A DNA stretch of 37,986 nt from a bacterium. Its GTDB lineage: Bacteria; JAMCPX01. Location: assembly GCA_021792615.1 (NCBI GenBank), contig JAJYUJ010000024.1, positions 1 through 37,986 of the forward strand, written 5' to 3'. The notes below the pieces were generated by a model. It searched no databases, had not been told where the DNA came from, and was given only the letters and a program-made list of their open reading frames with translations. Positions 7,432 to 16,577 of this stretch are shown here, piece by piece (the stretch's first letter is position 1; every line of letters starts with the position of its first letter). A program made the position numbers and the translations under genes.

Positions 7432-9843
7432 ATGAGTTATCAGATAAAAAGAGTAACGATTATAGGTTCGGGCGTCATGGGCTCCGGTATTGCCGCTCAT
7501 CTTGCAAATGCGGGTATACCTTCATACATACTTGATATAGTACCGAAAGAGCTTACCGAGGATGAAAAAAAGGCCGGATTGACCCTCAAAGACCCGCAGG
7601 TAAGAAACCGGCTTGCACTCGCAGGTATTGAACATGTCAGAAAAGGAAAGCCGGCACTGATATATTCACAGAAAGACATAGCATACATAACTCCGGGAAA
7701 TATGGAAGACAATCTTGATTTTATAACCCAGTCTGACTGGATTATAGAGGTAGTTACAGAAAGGCTTGATATCAAGAAAAAGGTTTTCGATCAGGTAGAC
7801 AAGTACAGAAAACAGGGCTCAATAACGAGTTCCAATACATCGGGCATCAAACTCAAGGATATGGCAGAAGGAAGGAGCAAGGATTTCAAAGAGCATTTTA
7901 TGATTACGCATTTCTTCAACCCGGTCCGGTATATGAAACTGCTTGAATTTATCGTTGGCGATGAAACGAAACAGGAAATGGTTTCTTTTATGCAGGAATT
8001 TGCCGAAAACGTGCTCGGTAAAGGGGTTGTTTACGGCAAAGATACGCCAAACTTTATAGCGAACAGGGTCGGAGTATTCTCCATGCTTGATACGATGAAG
8101 GTCATGGTAGAAGATAAATACGGCATAGACGAGGTCGATGCTATCGTCGGCAAGCCGATGGGCAGGCCGGGCAGCGCAGCGTTTGGTACGGGTGACCTTG
8201 TAGGTCTTGATACGCTGTATCACGTATCGAATAATGTCTATGAAAATACACCCAACGATGAAAAGAGAGACGTATTTAAGGTACCAGAATTCATAGAAAA
8301 AATGGTGAAACAGGGCTGGCTCGGGGATAAATCCGGACAGGGTTTCTATAAAAAAATTAAAGATGAAAAGGGCAAAAAGAAACTGGTACTGGATTATAAC
8401 ACCATGGAGTACAAAGATTCTCAGAAATACAAGTTCGACTCACTCACCATGGCAAAGAATGCTGAAACCCCGGAAGAGAAGATAAAGATTCTTGCATCCA
8501 GTGATGACAGAGCTGCAAAGTTTGCATGGAAGGTAACGAAAGATACCCTCGTCTACGCAGCGAACAGGATACCCGAAATAGCGGATGATATCGTCAATGT
8601 AGACAATGCAATGAAATGGGGATTTAACTGGGCACTCGGTCCGTTTGAGACATGGGATGCTATAGGTCTTGCCGGATCTGTGGAAAAAATGGAAAAAGAA
8701 GGAATAAAGATTTCCGATAATGTAAAGAAGGTATTGGAAAAGGGATACGGCAGATTTTACCTCGATGTCAAAGGCGAGAAGTTTTACTTCGATTTCAAGA
8801 CGGGGACATATCAGCCGATCGTAAAAAGAAACAACGTAATTTCACTTGAAAGCCTCAAGAAAAAGGGCATGATTTTGAAAGAAAACGGCAGCGCACGTCT
8901 CATCGATATCGGTGACGGCGTAATCTGTGTGGAATTCAATTCCAAGATGAACGCCATCGATGATGATTTGATAGCTATGATCAACAACGGAGTAGACATG
9001 CTCGAGTCAAGACGGGACATTGTCGGCATGGTACTCGGCAATGAAGGCGAAACCTTCAGTGCCGGTGCGAATATCTTTTTAATCCTCATGGCTGCACAGA
9101 ACAAAGAATGGAAGTCGCTGGAAGGTGCTATAGACGGTTTACACAATGCAAATATGAGAATGAAATATGCAACCAAGCCTATCGTAGCTGCGCCGTTCAA
9201 TATGGCACTTGGCGGTGGATGTGAGGTAAGTATGCATACGCATAAAATAAGGGCATACGCAGAGCTTTACATGGGGCTTGTCGAAGTCGGTGTTGGTGTT
9301 ATACCGGCCGGTGGAGGCACAAAGGAGCTTTACGTAAGGGCACTGGGAGACAATGTCGTCAAGCCTGACCCGATTAAAGCTGCAATACACACCTTTGAGA
9401 CGATAGGAATGGCAAAGGTTTCCATGAGTGCAAAAGAAGCTTCCGAATTATACGGCTTCCTCAGACCGACGGATCAGATTACCCTGAACAAGGATAATTT
9501 AATCTATGATGCAAAACAAACCGTTTTGGCAATGGTCAAGGAAGGCTTTAAACCATTAAGACCGAGGACCGACATTGTTGTTGCAGGAAGAGAAGCTCTG
9601 GCAACATTAAGACTCGGGGCTCGAAATTTAAGACTTGGTGGTTATATTAGTGAGTACGATGAGTTTGTAGCGGATAAACTTATAAATGTTATAGGCGGCG
9701 GTGATGTTACACCAGGTACGGTTGTAGATGAACAAAGGTTGCTCGACCTGGAGAAAGAAGCGTTTTTAAGCCTGTGTGGTGAGCAGAAGACGCAGGACAG
9801 AATACAATACATGTTGATGAATAATAAACCCCTCCGCAACTAA
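7432..9843 (+). CDS. fadN: 3-hydroxyacyl-CoA dehydrogenase / enoyl-CoA hydratase, FadN type
   Basis: A bifunctional beta-oxidation enzyme of 803 residues. The order is dehydrogenase first: Rossmann motif VTIIGSGVMGSG at residues 8-19, then the 3HCDH NAD domain with NTSGIKL and HFFNPVRYMKLLE, and a C-terminal 3HCDH helical domain with TPNFIANRVGVF. The enoyl-CoA hydratase/isomerase domain follows at about 490-700, with SAGANIFLI (oxyanion hole) and MALGGGCEVSMH, then GVGVIPAGGGTKEL. This order matches Bacillus FadN and is opposite to E. coli FadB. An AGGAGG site precedes the ATG at 7432; the frame is open 30 nt further up and overlaps fadA, but lacks a site there. A terminator hairpin follows, closing the operon. 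It should work with the thiolase; an acyl-CoA dehydrogenase is not in view. Confidence 0.94.
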   Translation: MSYQIKRVTIIGSGVMGSGIAAHLANAGIPSYILDIVPKELTEDEKKAGLTLKDPQVRNRLALAGIEHVRKGKPALIYSQKDIAYITPGNMEDNLDFITQSDWIIEVVTERLDIKKKVFDQVDKYRKQGSITSSNTSGIKLKDMAEGRSKDFKEHFMITHFFNPVRYMKLLEFIVGDETKQEMVSFMQEFAENVLGKGVVYGKDTPNFIANRVGVFSMLDTMKVMVEDKYGIDEVDAIVGKPMGRPGSAAFGTGDLVGLDTLYHVSNNVYENTPNDEKRDVFKVPEFIEKMVKQGWLGDKSGQGFYKKIKDEKGKKKLVLDYNTMEYKDSQKYKFDSLTMAKNAETPEEKIKILASSDDRAAKFAWKVTKDTLVYAANRIPEIADDIVNVDNAMKWGFNWALGPFETWDAIGLAGSVEKMEKEGIKISDNVKKVLEKGYGRFYLDVKGEKFYFDFKTGTYQPIVKRNNVISLESLKKKGMILKENGSARLIDIGDGVICVEFNSKMNAIDDDLIAMINNGVDMLESRRDIVGMVLGNEGETFSAGANIFLILMAAQNKEWKSLEGAIDGLHNANMRMKYATKPIVAAPFNMALGGGCEVSMHTHKIRAYAELYMGLVEVGVGVIPAGGGTKELYVRALGDNVVKPDPIKAAIHTFETIGMAKVSMSAKEASELYGFLRPTDQITLNKDNLIYDAKQTVLAMVKEGFKPLRPRTDIVVAGREALATLRLGARNLRLGGYISEYDEFVADKLINVIGGGDVTPGTVVDEQRLLDLEKEAFLSLCGEQKTQDRIQYMLMNNKPLRN

Positions 9844-9848
9844 AAAAC

Positions 9849-9912
9849 GGTGCAGATCTCGGTCCCCTCCGGAGGTCTGCACCACCCCTCTCTTATTTTG
9901 TAATCTTTTTAA
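9849..9912 (+). terminator. Hairpin terminator after fadN
   Basis: GGTGCAGATCTC (9849-9860) pairs with GAGGTCTGCACC (9872-9883) in a 12-bp stem with one G-T wobble and an 11-nt loop. A T-rich but interrupted tract follows (to about 9910). It is correctly placed 6 nt after the fadN stop and before resB. Confidence 0.65.
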
Positions 9913-9939
9913 TTGACAATTGATGAGTCACTGTATAAG
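9913..9939 (+). promoter_or_regulatory. Possible promoter for resB-ccsA
   Basis: TTGACA at 9913-9918 is a perfect -35, followed after 15 nt by TATAAG at 9934-9939. The spacer is shorter than ideal. The start codon lies 70 nt downstream, in an A-rich leader that has only a weak ribosome site. Confidence 0.35.
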
Positions 9940-10009
9940 TTGTTTTTCGTGTTGATTGTTAAGGTAGAATTATTTTTAAATTATAGAACGGAAAAGAGAA
10001 AAAAACACT

Positions 10010-11353
10010 ATGGATAAAATATTGGACAGGATCTGGAGATTTTTTAGTTCCGTAAAGCTTGCGATTGTGCTGATACTCCTCATCATTGCTACGGCTATTA
10101 TCGGAACGGTGATACAGCAGGGCCTTCCCGATGAGGCATATATTCAGCATTATGGAACAGCTACCTTTAATATTCTGAATTCAATAGACATCTTCGATAT
10201 GTACCACTCGTGGTGGTTTGAGCTGTTGCTTTTAACATTCATCGTGAATGTGATCGTTTGTACATGGGAAAGACTCCCTGCGATCTTTAAAATGTTCTCA
10301 AATCCAAAGCTGAAACTGCCTCTGGAAAAAATGAACGCATTCAAGGAAAAAGAAACCATATCCTATAGCGGAGCGAGGGATGCCTTCATTAAAAATTTAA
10401 TACAGAAACTCAGAGAAATATACAAAGCTCCTATTCATAATGAAGCAAAAGAAGGGGATTACCTTTATCTCGAGAAAGGCCGTGTTGCGCGGTTTGGACC
10501 GTACGTAACCCATATCAGCCTTATCATAATTTTTGTCGGTGTTTTAATCGGGTCTTTTTTTGGTTTTGAGGGATATCTTAACCTTGTTCCGGGAGAAAGC
10601 TCATCTATAGTCAGAACAATTCGTGGAAATAAAAAAATTACACTTCCATTTTCAATCCAGTGTAATCACTTTAAGGTCGAATTTTACAAATCCGGCATTC
10701 CGAAGGCTTACAAAAGCGATCTCAGTATCATTTCGGACGGCAACATAACGGCCAGAAAAGTAATAGATGTGAACAAGCCCTTGACGTACAAGGGTATTAC
10801 CATTTATCAGGCGTCATACGGTCAGGCAGGCGCAAGTAGTTTTAATCTTGTATTACAGAATGGACGGAAAGGGAAAAGTGACGTTTCTCTTAACCTGAAT
10901 CAGCAGTACAAGATTACCGATGATTCCTCTATTGCCGTACTTGATTACACGCAGAATTACCAAGGGTTTGGTCCAACCATTTTGCTCGGTGTTTATAAAG
11001 GCCAAAAACTTGTCAATACTTCCATATACCTCCAGAAATATCCCAATTTCCATGGTGCGGAAACAGTTGACGGGTATAAGATAAAATTTGTCAAGGCTGA
11101 TGAGAGTTTTTATACGGGCTTGCAGGTTGCCAAGGATCCTGGAGCCCCATATGTGGCTGCCGGTGCCATTATACTGATCCTCGGACTTATTATGTCATTT
11201 TTCAGCTACCGGCGTAGAATATGGATATTTATTCCTGATGATACGTCTAACAACACATTCACGATTGCAGGTGTTGCAGACAGGAATAAGTATTCCTTCG
11301 AAATAGAATTTGAGAAGATTGTAAATGAGATCAAGAAAGGGGTCATAAAATGA
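10010..11353 (+). CDS. resB: ResB/Ccs1-like cytochrome c biogenesis protein
   Basis: ResB (Ccs1) together with CcsA forms the System II complex that carries heme across the membrane and attaches it to apocytochromes c. This 447-residue protein has three N-terminal-half membrane helices (about residues 17-38, 66-85 and 165-190), a large soluble domain outside the cytoplasmic membrane and a last helix near 380-400 followed by a short basic tail. The N-terminal FFSSVKLAIVLILL and IGTVIQQ segments are typical of the family. The stop codon overlaps the start of ccsA in an ATGA arrangement, which fits the obligate complex. Its presence implies that the organism makes c-type cytochromes, although no apocytochrome gene lies in this window. 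Confidence 0.9.
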   Translation: MDKILDRIWRFFSSVKLAIVLILLIIATAIIGTVIQQGLPDEAYIQHYGTATFNILNSIDIFDMYHSWWFELLLLTFIVNVIVCTWERLPAIFKMFSNPKLKLPLEKMNAFKEKETISYSGARDAFIKNLIQKLREIYKAPIHNEAKEGDYLYLEKGRVARFGPYVTHISLIIIFVGVLIGSFFGFEGYLNLVPGESSSIVRTIRGNKKITLPFSIQCNHFKVEFYKSGIPKAYKSDLSIISDGNITARKVIDVNKPLTYKGITIYQASYGQAGASSFNLVLQNGRKGKSDVSLNLNQQYKITDDSSIAVLDYTQNYQGFGPTILLGVYKGQKLVNTSIYLQKYPNFHGAETVDGYKIKFVKADESFYTGLQVAKDPGAPYVAAGAIILILGLIMSFFSYRRRIWIFIPDDTSNNTFTIAGVADRNKYSFEIEFEKIVNEIKKGVIK

Positions 11354-12213
11354 TAAATATGAGTCAACAGACAAATACCTTATTGTTAGGCATAGCTACC
11401 TTTGTGTATGTTGGGGCGATGTTTCTTTATTTATTCGGGCTTGTTTTTAAAAAGAAATTCCTCGATATATCGGGTTTTGTTGTTTTTGTGGGGGCTTTTT
11501 TGATTGAGACAGCAGGTTTGATTGCAAGGTGGATTGAATCGTATCATCTTGATTACGGACATATTCCGATAACAAACCTCTACGAATCCCTCATCTTCCT
11601 TTCATGGACCATAGCGCTGACCTATATAGTAGTAGACCTTAAATACAAGATAAGAAAGCTCGGATTTCCCGTTTCTCTTACCGCTTTTATATTTATGGCG
11701 TACGCATCTTTTTCTCCCGATGTTAGCAGCAGGATAGAGCCTCTTGTACCGGCTTTAAAGAGCAACTGGCTTGTATTCCATGTTATAACAAGCTTTTTTG
11801 GTTACGCATTCTTTGCACTTGCATTCGGCGCATCCGTATTTTACTTAATTAGTGATTGGTACACGAAGCACACAAACGGAAAGGTACTCTCCTACCTGCC
11901 TTCAACCAAAGTTCTTGATGAAATAAGTTATAAGCTTATCATTATAGGCGAGATCTTGCTTGCAATCGGTATCATTACCGGTGCAGCATGGGCTGATTAT
12001 GCGTGGGGCAGATACTGGAGCTGGGATCCCAAGGAAACCTGGTCTTTAATCACGTTTCTGATTTATGTGGTTTATCTGCACCTCAGATATTCATGGGGAT
12101 GGCACGGCAGGGCTGCGGCAATTTTTGCAATCGTCGGTTTTGCTTTTGTTCTCTTCACCTATCTTGGTGTAAATCTTGTTCTCTCCGGTTTACACAGCTA
12201 CGGGAGAACCTGA
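11350..12213 (+). CDS. ccsA: CcsA/ResC heme-handling cytochrome c assembly protein
   Basis: The catalytic partner of ResB in System II cytochrome c assembly. The 287-residue polytopic membrane protein (about eight helices) carries the tryptophan-rich WWD motif WGRYWSWDPKETW at residues 219-231, which holds heme in the heme-handling family. His residues before and after it (VFHVITSFFGYA and the LHLRYSWGWHGR segment) are in the places of the heme ligands known for this family. It begins within the resB stop codon. A second Met three codons in is a possible alternative start. Size and motif separate it from the larger CcmF. Confidence 0.92.
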   Translation: MINMSQQTNTLLLGIATFVYVGAMFLYLFGLVFKKKFLDISGFVVFVGAFLIETAGLIARWIESYHLDYGHIPITNLYESLIFLSWTIALTYIVVDLKYKIRKLGFPVSLTAFIFMAYASFSPDVSSRIEPLVPALKSNWLVFHVITSFFGYAFFALAFGASVFYLISDWYTKHTNGKVLSYLPSTKVLDEISYKLIIIGEILLAIGIITGAAWADYAWGRYWSWDPKETWSLITFLIYVVYLHLRYSWGWHGRAAAIFAIVGFAFVLFTYLGVNLVLSGLHSYGRT

Positions 12214-12241
12214 TTTAGACAGGGCGCCCTAGCCTTGAACT

Positions 12242-13531
12242 ATGAAAATACTTATAGCGAGCGATTTTGATGGGACGATAAACAAAAAGGATCTCGGAGA
12301 AGAATTCGGCAAAATAATCGAAAGCTATTCCGACCTCAAGGAAAAGTTTATCAACAATAATCTGAGCGTTCCCGATGTTTACAGAAAGTTACTCGATGTC
12401 GAAGGTATGTCCTTTAACCTTATCAGAGATTTTTATGTAAATCAGGCGATTATCGATGAACACTTCATCCCTTTTTTAGGTTTTATCAAGAGCAAGGAAG
12501 TTGCTCATATCATCATAAGCGATGGTTTCGATCTGCTGATAGAGGAAACCCTCAGACACCACGGTGTAACGGATGCTCTCTGCATATTTGCCAACAGTAT
12601 GAGGGCTAACGGCAACAAAGTACTCATGGATTTTCCTTTCCGGGACAATGATTGTGTCTTTTCCGGGGTATGCAAAAAGAGAATATTAAGGGCATTGAAG
12701 CCTTATTTTGACAGGATTATTTACATAGGGAACGGCTATTCTGATATAGATGCTGTGCCGGAGGCGGATATCGTATTTGCAAGGTCGATACTGAAATCAT
12801 TCTGCAATGAAAACAAAATACCGTCCTTCTGGTACGCCAATTACGGTGATATCGTAACAAGGCTCAACCGCGCATACAAGGGTATTATATTCGATCTGGA
12901 CGGTACGCTTATCGACTCTTTTTCTGCAATATACGAGAGCTTTAATTATACAATGGAGAAGCTTGGTTTACCGCAGTATGCATACGAAGATGTTTTAAAA
13001 ACAATCGGGCTTCCTCTCGAAGATGTTATGGCAGGTATTCATGGGGTTGATGACGCTGCTTACGCGGTGCGTATGTTTCGATCGCATTATGAAGAGATCT
13101 ATCTTGATAAAACGACACTGCTCCAGGGTGTGCAGCAGGTAGTCGAAAAGCTTTACCATGACGGTTACCGTATGGCGGTCTCAACCAATAAACTTGGAAA
13201 GTATTCCCGTTCTCTTCTTGAACATCTGGGCATAGGAAAATATTTCAAAACTATTGTCGGCATCGGGGACGGATTGAGGAATAAGCCATATCCCGATACG
13301 ATTGAAAAAATACAGTCTGAGTTTGGACTACCGAAGGATGAGGTTGTTTATATCGGCGATTCTCTCATCGATGCCCAGGCAGCGGCCAATGCAGGCGTTC
13401 ACTTTATTGGTATTGCGACGGGTCCGGTACCGTTTTCCGAGCTGACCGGTGCCAAAGCAGAGGTAATCCTCGATAACTTTACCAGAATCCCTGTTTATCT
13501 CAACCCGCTCAACGAAGAAACTCAAGATTAA
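12242..13531 (+). CDS. Tandem HAD-superfamily phosphatase (MtnX-like plus Gph-like domains)
   Basis: The 429-residue protein is two complete HAD phosphohydrolases in one chain. The N-terminal unit (1 to about 205) has DFDGT at 8-12, motif II Ser93 in ISDG, and GNGYSD at 163-168; it resembles the MtnX/phosphoserine-phosphatase branch. The C-terminal unit (about 212-425) has DLDGT at 218-222, STNK at 314-317, Lys348 and GDSLID at 372-377; it resembles phosphoglycolate phosphatase (Gph). All catalytic Asp residues are kept in both halves, so both should be active. The substrates cannot be told from sequence. The gene lies 28 nt after ccsA without a Shine-Dalgarno site and may be read from the same transcript; a 10-bp palindrome AGGGCGCCCT sits in the gap. 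Confidence 0.85.
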   Translation: MKILIASDFDGTINKKDLGEEFGKIIESYSDLKEKFINNNLSVPDVYRKLLDVEGMSFNLIRDFYVNQAIIDEHFIPFLGFIKSKEVAHIIISDGFDLLIEETLRHHGVTDALCIFANSMRANGNKVLMDFPFRDNDCVFSGVCKKRILRALKPYFDRIIYIGNGYSDIDAVPEADIVFARSILKSFCNENKIPSFWYANYGDIVTRLNRAYKGIIFDLDGTLIDSFSAIYESFNYTMEKLGLPQYAYEDVLKTIGLPLEDVMAGIHGVDDAAYAVRMFRSHYEEIYLDKTTLLQGVQQVVEKLYHDGYRMAVSTNKLGKYSRSLLEHLGIGKYFKTIVGIGDGLRNKPYPDTIEKIQSEFGLPKDEVVYIGDSLIDAQAAANAGVHFIGIATGPVPFSELTGAKAEVILDNFTRIPVYLNPLNEETQD

Positions 13532-13586
13532 AAATGAAATTCTAGCTATTGAATCTTTAATCTTTAATTTTTAATTTCCCCCTGAT

Positions 13587-13614
13587 TTGACATCCCCTTT
13601 TTTAGTGATAAAAT
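13587..13614 (+). promoter_or_regulatory. Promoter of the SNF2 helicase gene
   Basis: TTGACA (13587-13592), a 16-nt spacer and TAAAAT (13609-13614). The -10 ends 12 nt before the start codon, so transcription should begin about 6 nt upstream of ATG. No ribosome site is present between them, which points to a near-leaderless mRNA. Confidence 0.62.
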
Positions 13615-13626
13615 GCATTATTTGAT

Positions 13627-16344
13627 ATGATAGCTTCTACATTCAAAACGATAACACAAGAACAAATTCAAGAGGTTGTTACACGGGAAATATGGCAGAG
13701 GGGATACCGTTATTTCAGGCGGAATGCTGTGTTGTCTTTAAATCACAATGATTCCAATATCACGGCCTCGGTTCGGGGAACGGCAACCTATCCTTATCAT
13801 GTGCATATTGTCGAGTCTAACCATCAGATATCCTCTATGAACTGCACCTGCCCTTACTCATCGAGATGGGGCTGGGTATGCAAGCATACCGTTGCCGTAC
13901 TGCTCGCATGGATCAATCAAAGGGATGCATTTCTGCATCCATTTTTCCCGGAGCATTCGGGGCAAGGTATAAAAGAATATTCCCAATCTGGCGTTGTTCC
14001 GTTAAAGCCTTTAAATCCTTTGTATGGTATTGTATCCTCATGGTTCCCGCTGTCCGAATACATAAAAGCGTACGTTGATCTCGAAGACGGAGGGCCCAAA
14101 TTGAAACTCACGCTGATTTCTGAAATAAACAAAAGGACCGCAGTCCTGATAGTGCCTGAGGATGAAAGCCCCGATATGCTGCAAAGGCTGCGGGGGATCG
14201 GTGGCGTGAGTTTTTCCGAGAAGGCTGGAAAAACCGCGTTGATACGTCATAAGGTGTCTCATGAACTTTTTGCTGATTACGATAAACAAGGGAGGTTGGT
14301 GCTTACGCCGGGTTATAGAATAAAGGACGAACAGGGAAAACAAACATTTGTTGCGCAGGATGAGCCGGGTTATGCACGTATCAATGACCGGTGGCTGTGG
14401 GCCAACAATACGTTTGTCATGATAGAACAAATTCCCGAAGAATTCGATCCATTCTTTCACGGCAAAAAACCTCTTCTCTATACCGGCACGGATATCGTTA
14501 ATTTCTTTACCTATTCGATGCCTGCGCTGGAACATAAAAAGGGTTTTGTTCCGTCGGAACGCATACAAAACACCCGGATACTGCCGGAACCACAGCTTCA
14601 AAGGGTCAGCGTGCATGAGAGCGGCGATTGGATTTACCTTGCCCCTTATTATGAAACAGCCGGCACCGCTTTTAGCCTCGATGAACTTATTGGACAGAGA
14701 AACAAAGATGGATTTATAGAAAAGGACGATAACTGGGTTTATGTGCCGGATAGTCTTGTAAAAAGATGGAAGGACATTGGGGACAGGGAGGGCGGCAGGA
14801 TTAAAGTTTCGAGATTAACGTATACAAGATTGAGAGCCGAGATAAACAGCAGTGTTCCGGTAGAGGAACCTTTACAAGTGAATCATTTTTATTCGATCCT
14901 GAACCGCATAACCGGGATTTCGGATGCTCCGCCTCTGTCTGCTATGAACGGGAACTTAAGGGACTATCAGAAATCTGGATACGACTGGCTGTATTTTTTA
15001 TATAAGAATCAGCTCAATGGTGTGCTTGCGGATGAGATGGGGCTTGGCAAGACACATCAGACCATGGCTCTCCTCTCATCGATCTACGGAAATGGTACGT
15101 CTTTGCCTTCCATCATCGTGGTCCCGACATCCGTCATGGATCACTGGGAGTCTAAACTAAGGGAGTATTTGCCCTGGATCGTGATTAACCGGTATTACGA
15201 AAAAGATCGTTCACTTGCGGTTGTTCAACCGTATCATCTGCTGCTGACCACATATACCATTCTATCACACGACATCGAAGTATTATCGAAACAGGAATGG
15301 GAATACGTTGTACTCGATGAAGCGCAAAAGATAAAAAATTATACGACGAAGGCATACAAATCTGCCAAGCTTCTGCGTGCCCGGCACAAGCTTGCCCTGA
15401 CCGGTACACCCATCGAGAACAGACTCACAGAGTTGTGGTCGATCTTTGATTTCCTCCTGCCCGGCTATCTCGGATCCCTTAAAAAATTCACGCAGGATTA
15501 TGACACACCGATAACAAGGCAAGATGATACGGAAAAGACGAAGGTATTGAAGAAGGTCATACATCCGTTCAAATTGAGAAGATTGAAATCAGATGTTCTG
15601 GATGATCTGCCTTCCAAGATCGAGGATGTCCGTTATTGTACGCTCGCACCATACCAGGTAGCCCTTTACAAAGGCCTTATCGATGCGAGAGGGAAGGCGC
15701 TTATTGAAAGGCTCGTCGATGAATCGAAACCTGTAGCTTATCTGCACATTTTCGCCCTGATAACAAAGCTGAAACGGCTTTGCGATCATCCCGTGCTTGT
15801 TACAAAAGACCGGAACAATGTCTACACCTCCGGCAAGTTCGAATTATTCAAAGAGATCATGGAGGAGGCTATAGATTCCGGCGAGAAGATCGTCGTGTTC
15901 AGCCAGTATCTTGAAATGATGACTCTTATAGAACAGTGGTTGAAAACCAAGCACATAGTTTTTTCGTCCCTGCGAGGTTCTACGCACAACCGCGCAGGGG
16001 TGATAAAGAGATTCCAGGACGATGCTGACTGCAGGGTGTTTGTCGGCAGCCTCATGGCAGGCGGTCTCGGTATAGATTTGACCTCGGCATCCGTAGTCAT
16101 TCACTATGACCGCTGGTGGAATGCCGCGCGGGAGGATCAAGCAACGGACAGGGTCCATAGGATAGGGCAGAAAAAGAGTGTTCAGGTCTTTAAGCTCATC
16201 ACCCGCGGGACAATCGAGGAGAAAATAAATACCATGATAAAACAAAAATCATCGCTCATGAACAGCGTTGTAGAGAGCGACGATGCTGTTCTTAAAAAAT
16301 TGTCAAGGACTGAACTCATAGAACTCCTTCAATTACCCCGGTAA
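13627..16344 (+). CDS. SNF2/RapA-family DNA translocase with SWIM zinc finger
   Basis: A 905-residue ATP-dependent DNA translocase. The N-terminus has a SWIM zinc finger (C73-x-C75-x9-C85-x-H87), thought to bind DNA or protein. A middle region of unknown fold follows, as in bacterial SNF2 proteins with an N-terminal accessory domain. The helicase core has DEMGLGKT at 469-476 (Walker A, K475), DEAQ at 564-567 (motif II), LTGTPIENRLTELWSIFDFL (motif III region) and a C-terminal RecA lobe ending in DQATDRVHRIGQ with the arginines near 842-845 (motif VI). Bacterial relatives are named HepA/RapA-like or YwqA; roles in DNA repair, transcription recycling or defence have been proposed, none provable here. 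No restriction or defence partner is adjacent. The start has a promoter 12 nt upstream and no Shine-Dalgarno sequence. Confidence 0.92.
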   Translation: MIASTFKTITQEQIQEVVTREIWQRGYRYFRRNAVLSLNHNDSNITASVRGTATYPYHVHIVESNHQISSMNCTCPYSSRWGWVCKHTVAVLLAWINQRDAFLHPFFPEHSGQGIKEYSQSGVVPLKPLNPLYGIVSSWFPLSEYIKAYVDLEDGGPKLKLTLISEINKRTAVLIVPEDESPDMLQRLRGIGGVSFSEKAGKTALIRHKVSHELFADYDKQGRLVLTPGYRIKDEQGKQTFVAQDEPGYARINDRWLWANNTFVMIEQIPEEFDPFFHGKKPLLYTGTDIVNFFTYSMPALEHKKGFVPSERIQNTRILPEPQLQRVSVHESGDWIYLAPYYETAGTAFSLDELIGQRNKDGFIEKDDNWVYVPDSLVKRWKDIGDREGGRIKVSRLTYTRLRAEINSSVPVEEPLQVNHFYSILNRITGISDAPPLSAMNGNLRDYQKSGYDWLYFLYKNQLNGVLADEMGLGKTHQTMALLSSIYGNGTSLPSIIVVPTSVMDHWESKLREYLPWIVINRYYEKDRSLAVVQPYHLLLTTYTILSHDIEVLSKQEWEYVVLDEAQKIKNYTTKAYKSAKLLRARHKLALTGTPIENRLTELWSIFDFLLPGYLGSLKKFTQDYDTPITRQDDTEKTKVLKKVIHPFKLRRLKSDVLDDLPSKIEDVRYCTLAPYQVALYKGLIDARGKALIERLVDESKPVAYLHIFALITKLKRLCDHPVLVTKDRNNVYTSGKFELFKEIMEEAIDSGEKIVVFSQYLEMMTLIEQWLKTKHIVFSSLRGSTHNRAGVIKRFQDDADCRVFVGSLMAGGLGIDLTSASVVIHYDRWWNAAREDQATDRVHRIGQKKSVQVFKLITRGTIEEKINTMIKQKSSLMNSVVESDDAVLKKLSRTELIELLQLPR

Positions 16345-16577
16345 ACCCGGAATATGCAATTCGGAGAATACCTTTATTTAACGCGCTACTCTTCCCTGCC
16401 GGGGAGGGGTACTCCATCCCTCATAGAATAAACTGCCTTATTTTTTAAATGCATTTTGGGTCAAACAGACCTCTTCTTACTCATAAAGGTGATGGGCACA
16501 GCATGCGTTTTTAGTGTAATAAAACATCTTGATACATTTTGATCCGGGCATATCTTATTTATCAGGGAGCTGATAGT
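16345..16577. other. Intergenic region between the SNF2 gene and the MmgE/PrpD gene
   Basis: No coding sequence is visible. A GC-rich hairpin (CTTCCC 16391-16396 with GGGGAG 16401-16406, loop TGCC) may end the helicase transcript but has no T-run. TTGATA (16530-16535), 16 nt, TATCTT (16552-16557) is a weak promoter candidate for the next gene, with its start close to the ribosome site CAGGGAG at 16563-16569. Confidence 0.35.

Noticed and set aside
13532-13580. AT-rich TCTTTAATCTTTAATT repeats as a binding site or origin
   Set aside because: The repeats are short, imperfect and consistent with plain AT-rich promoter-proximal DNA; no DnaA boxes were seen.
14038-14616. 192-codon minus-strand frame
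   Set aside because: Opposite the SNF2 gene middle region; no promoter, ribosome site or protein-like pattern.
16388-16408. Rho-independent terminator after the SNF2 gene
   Set aside because: The stem is short with wobbles and lacks a T-run; kept only as a note in the intergenic entry.
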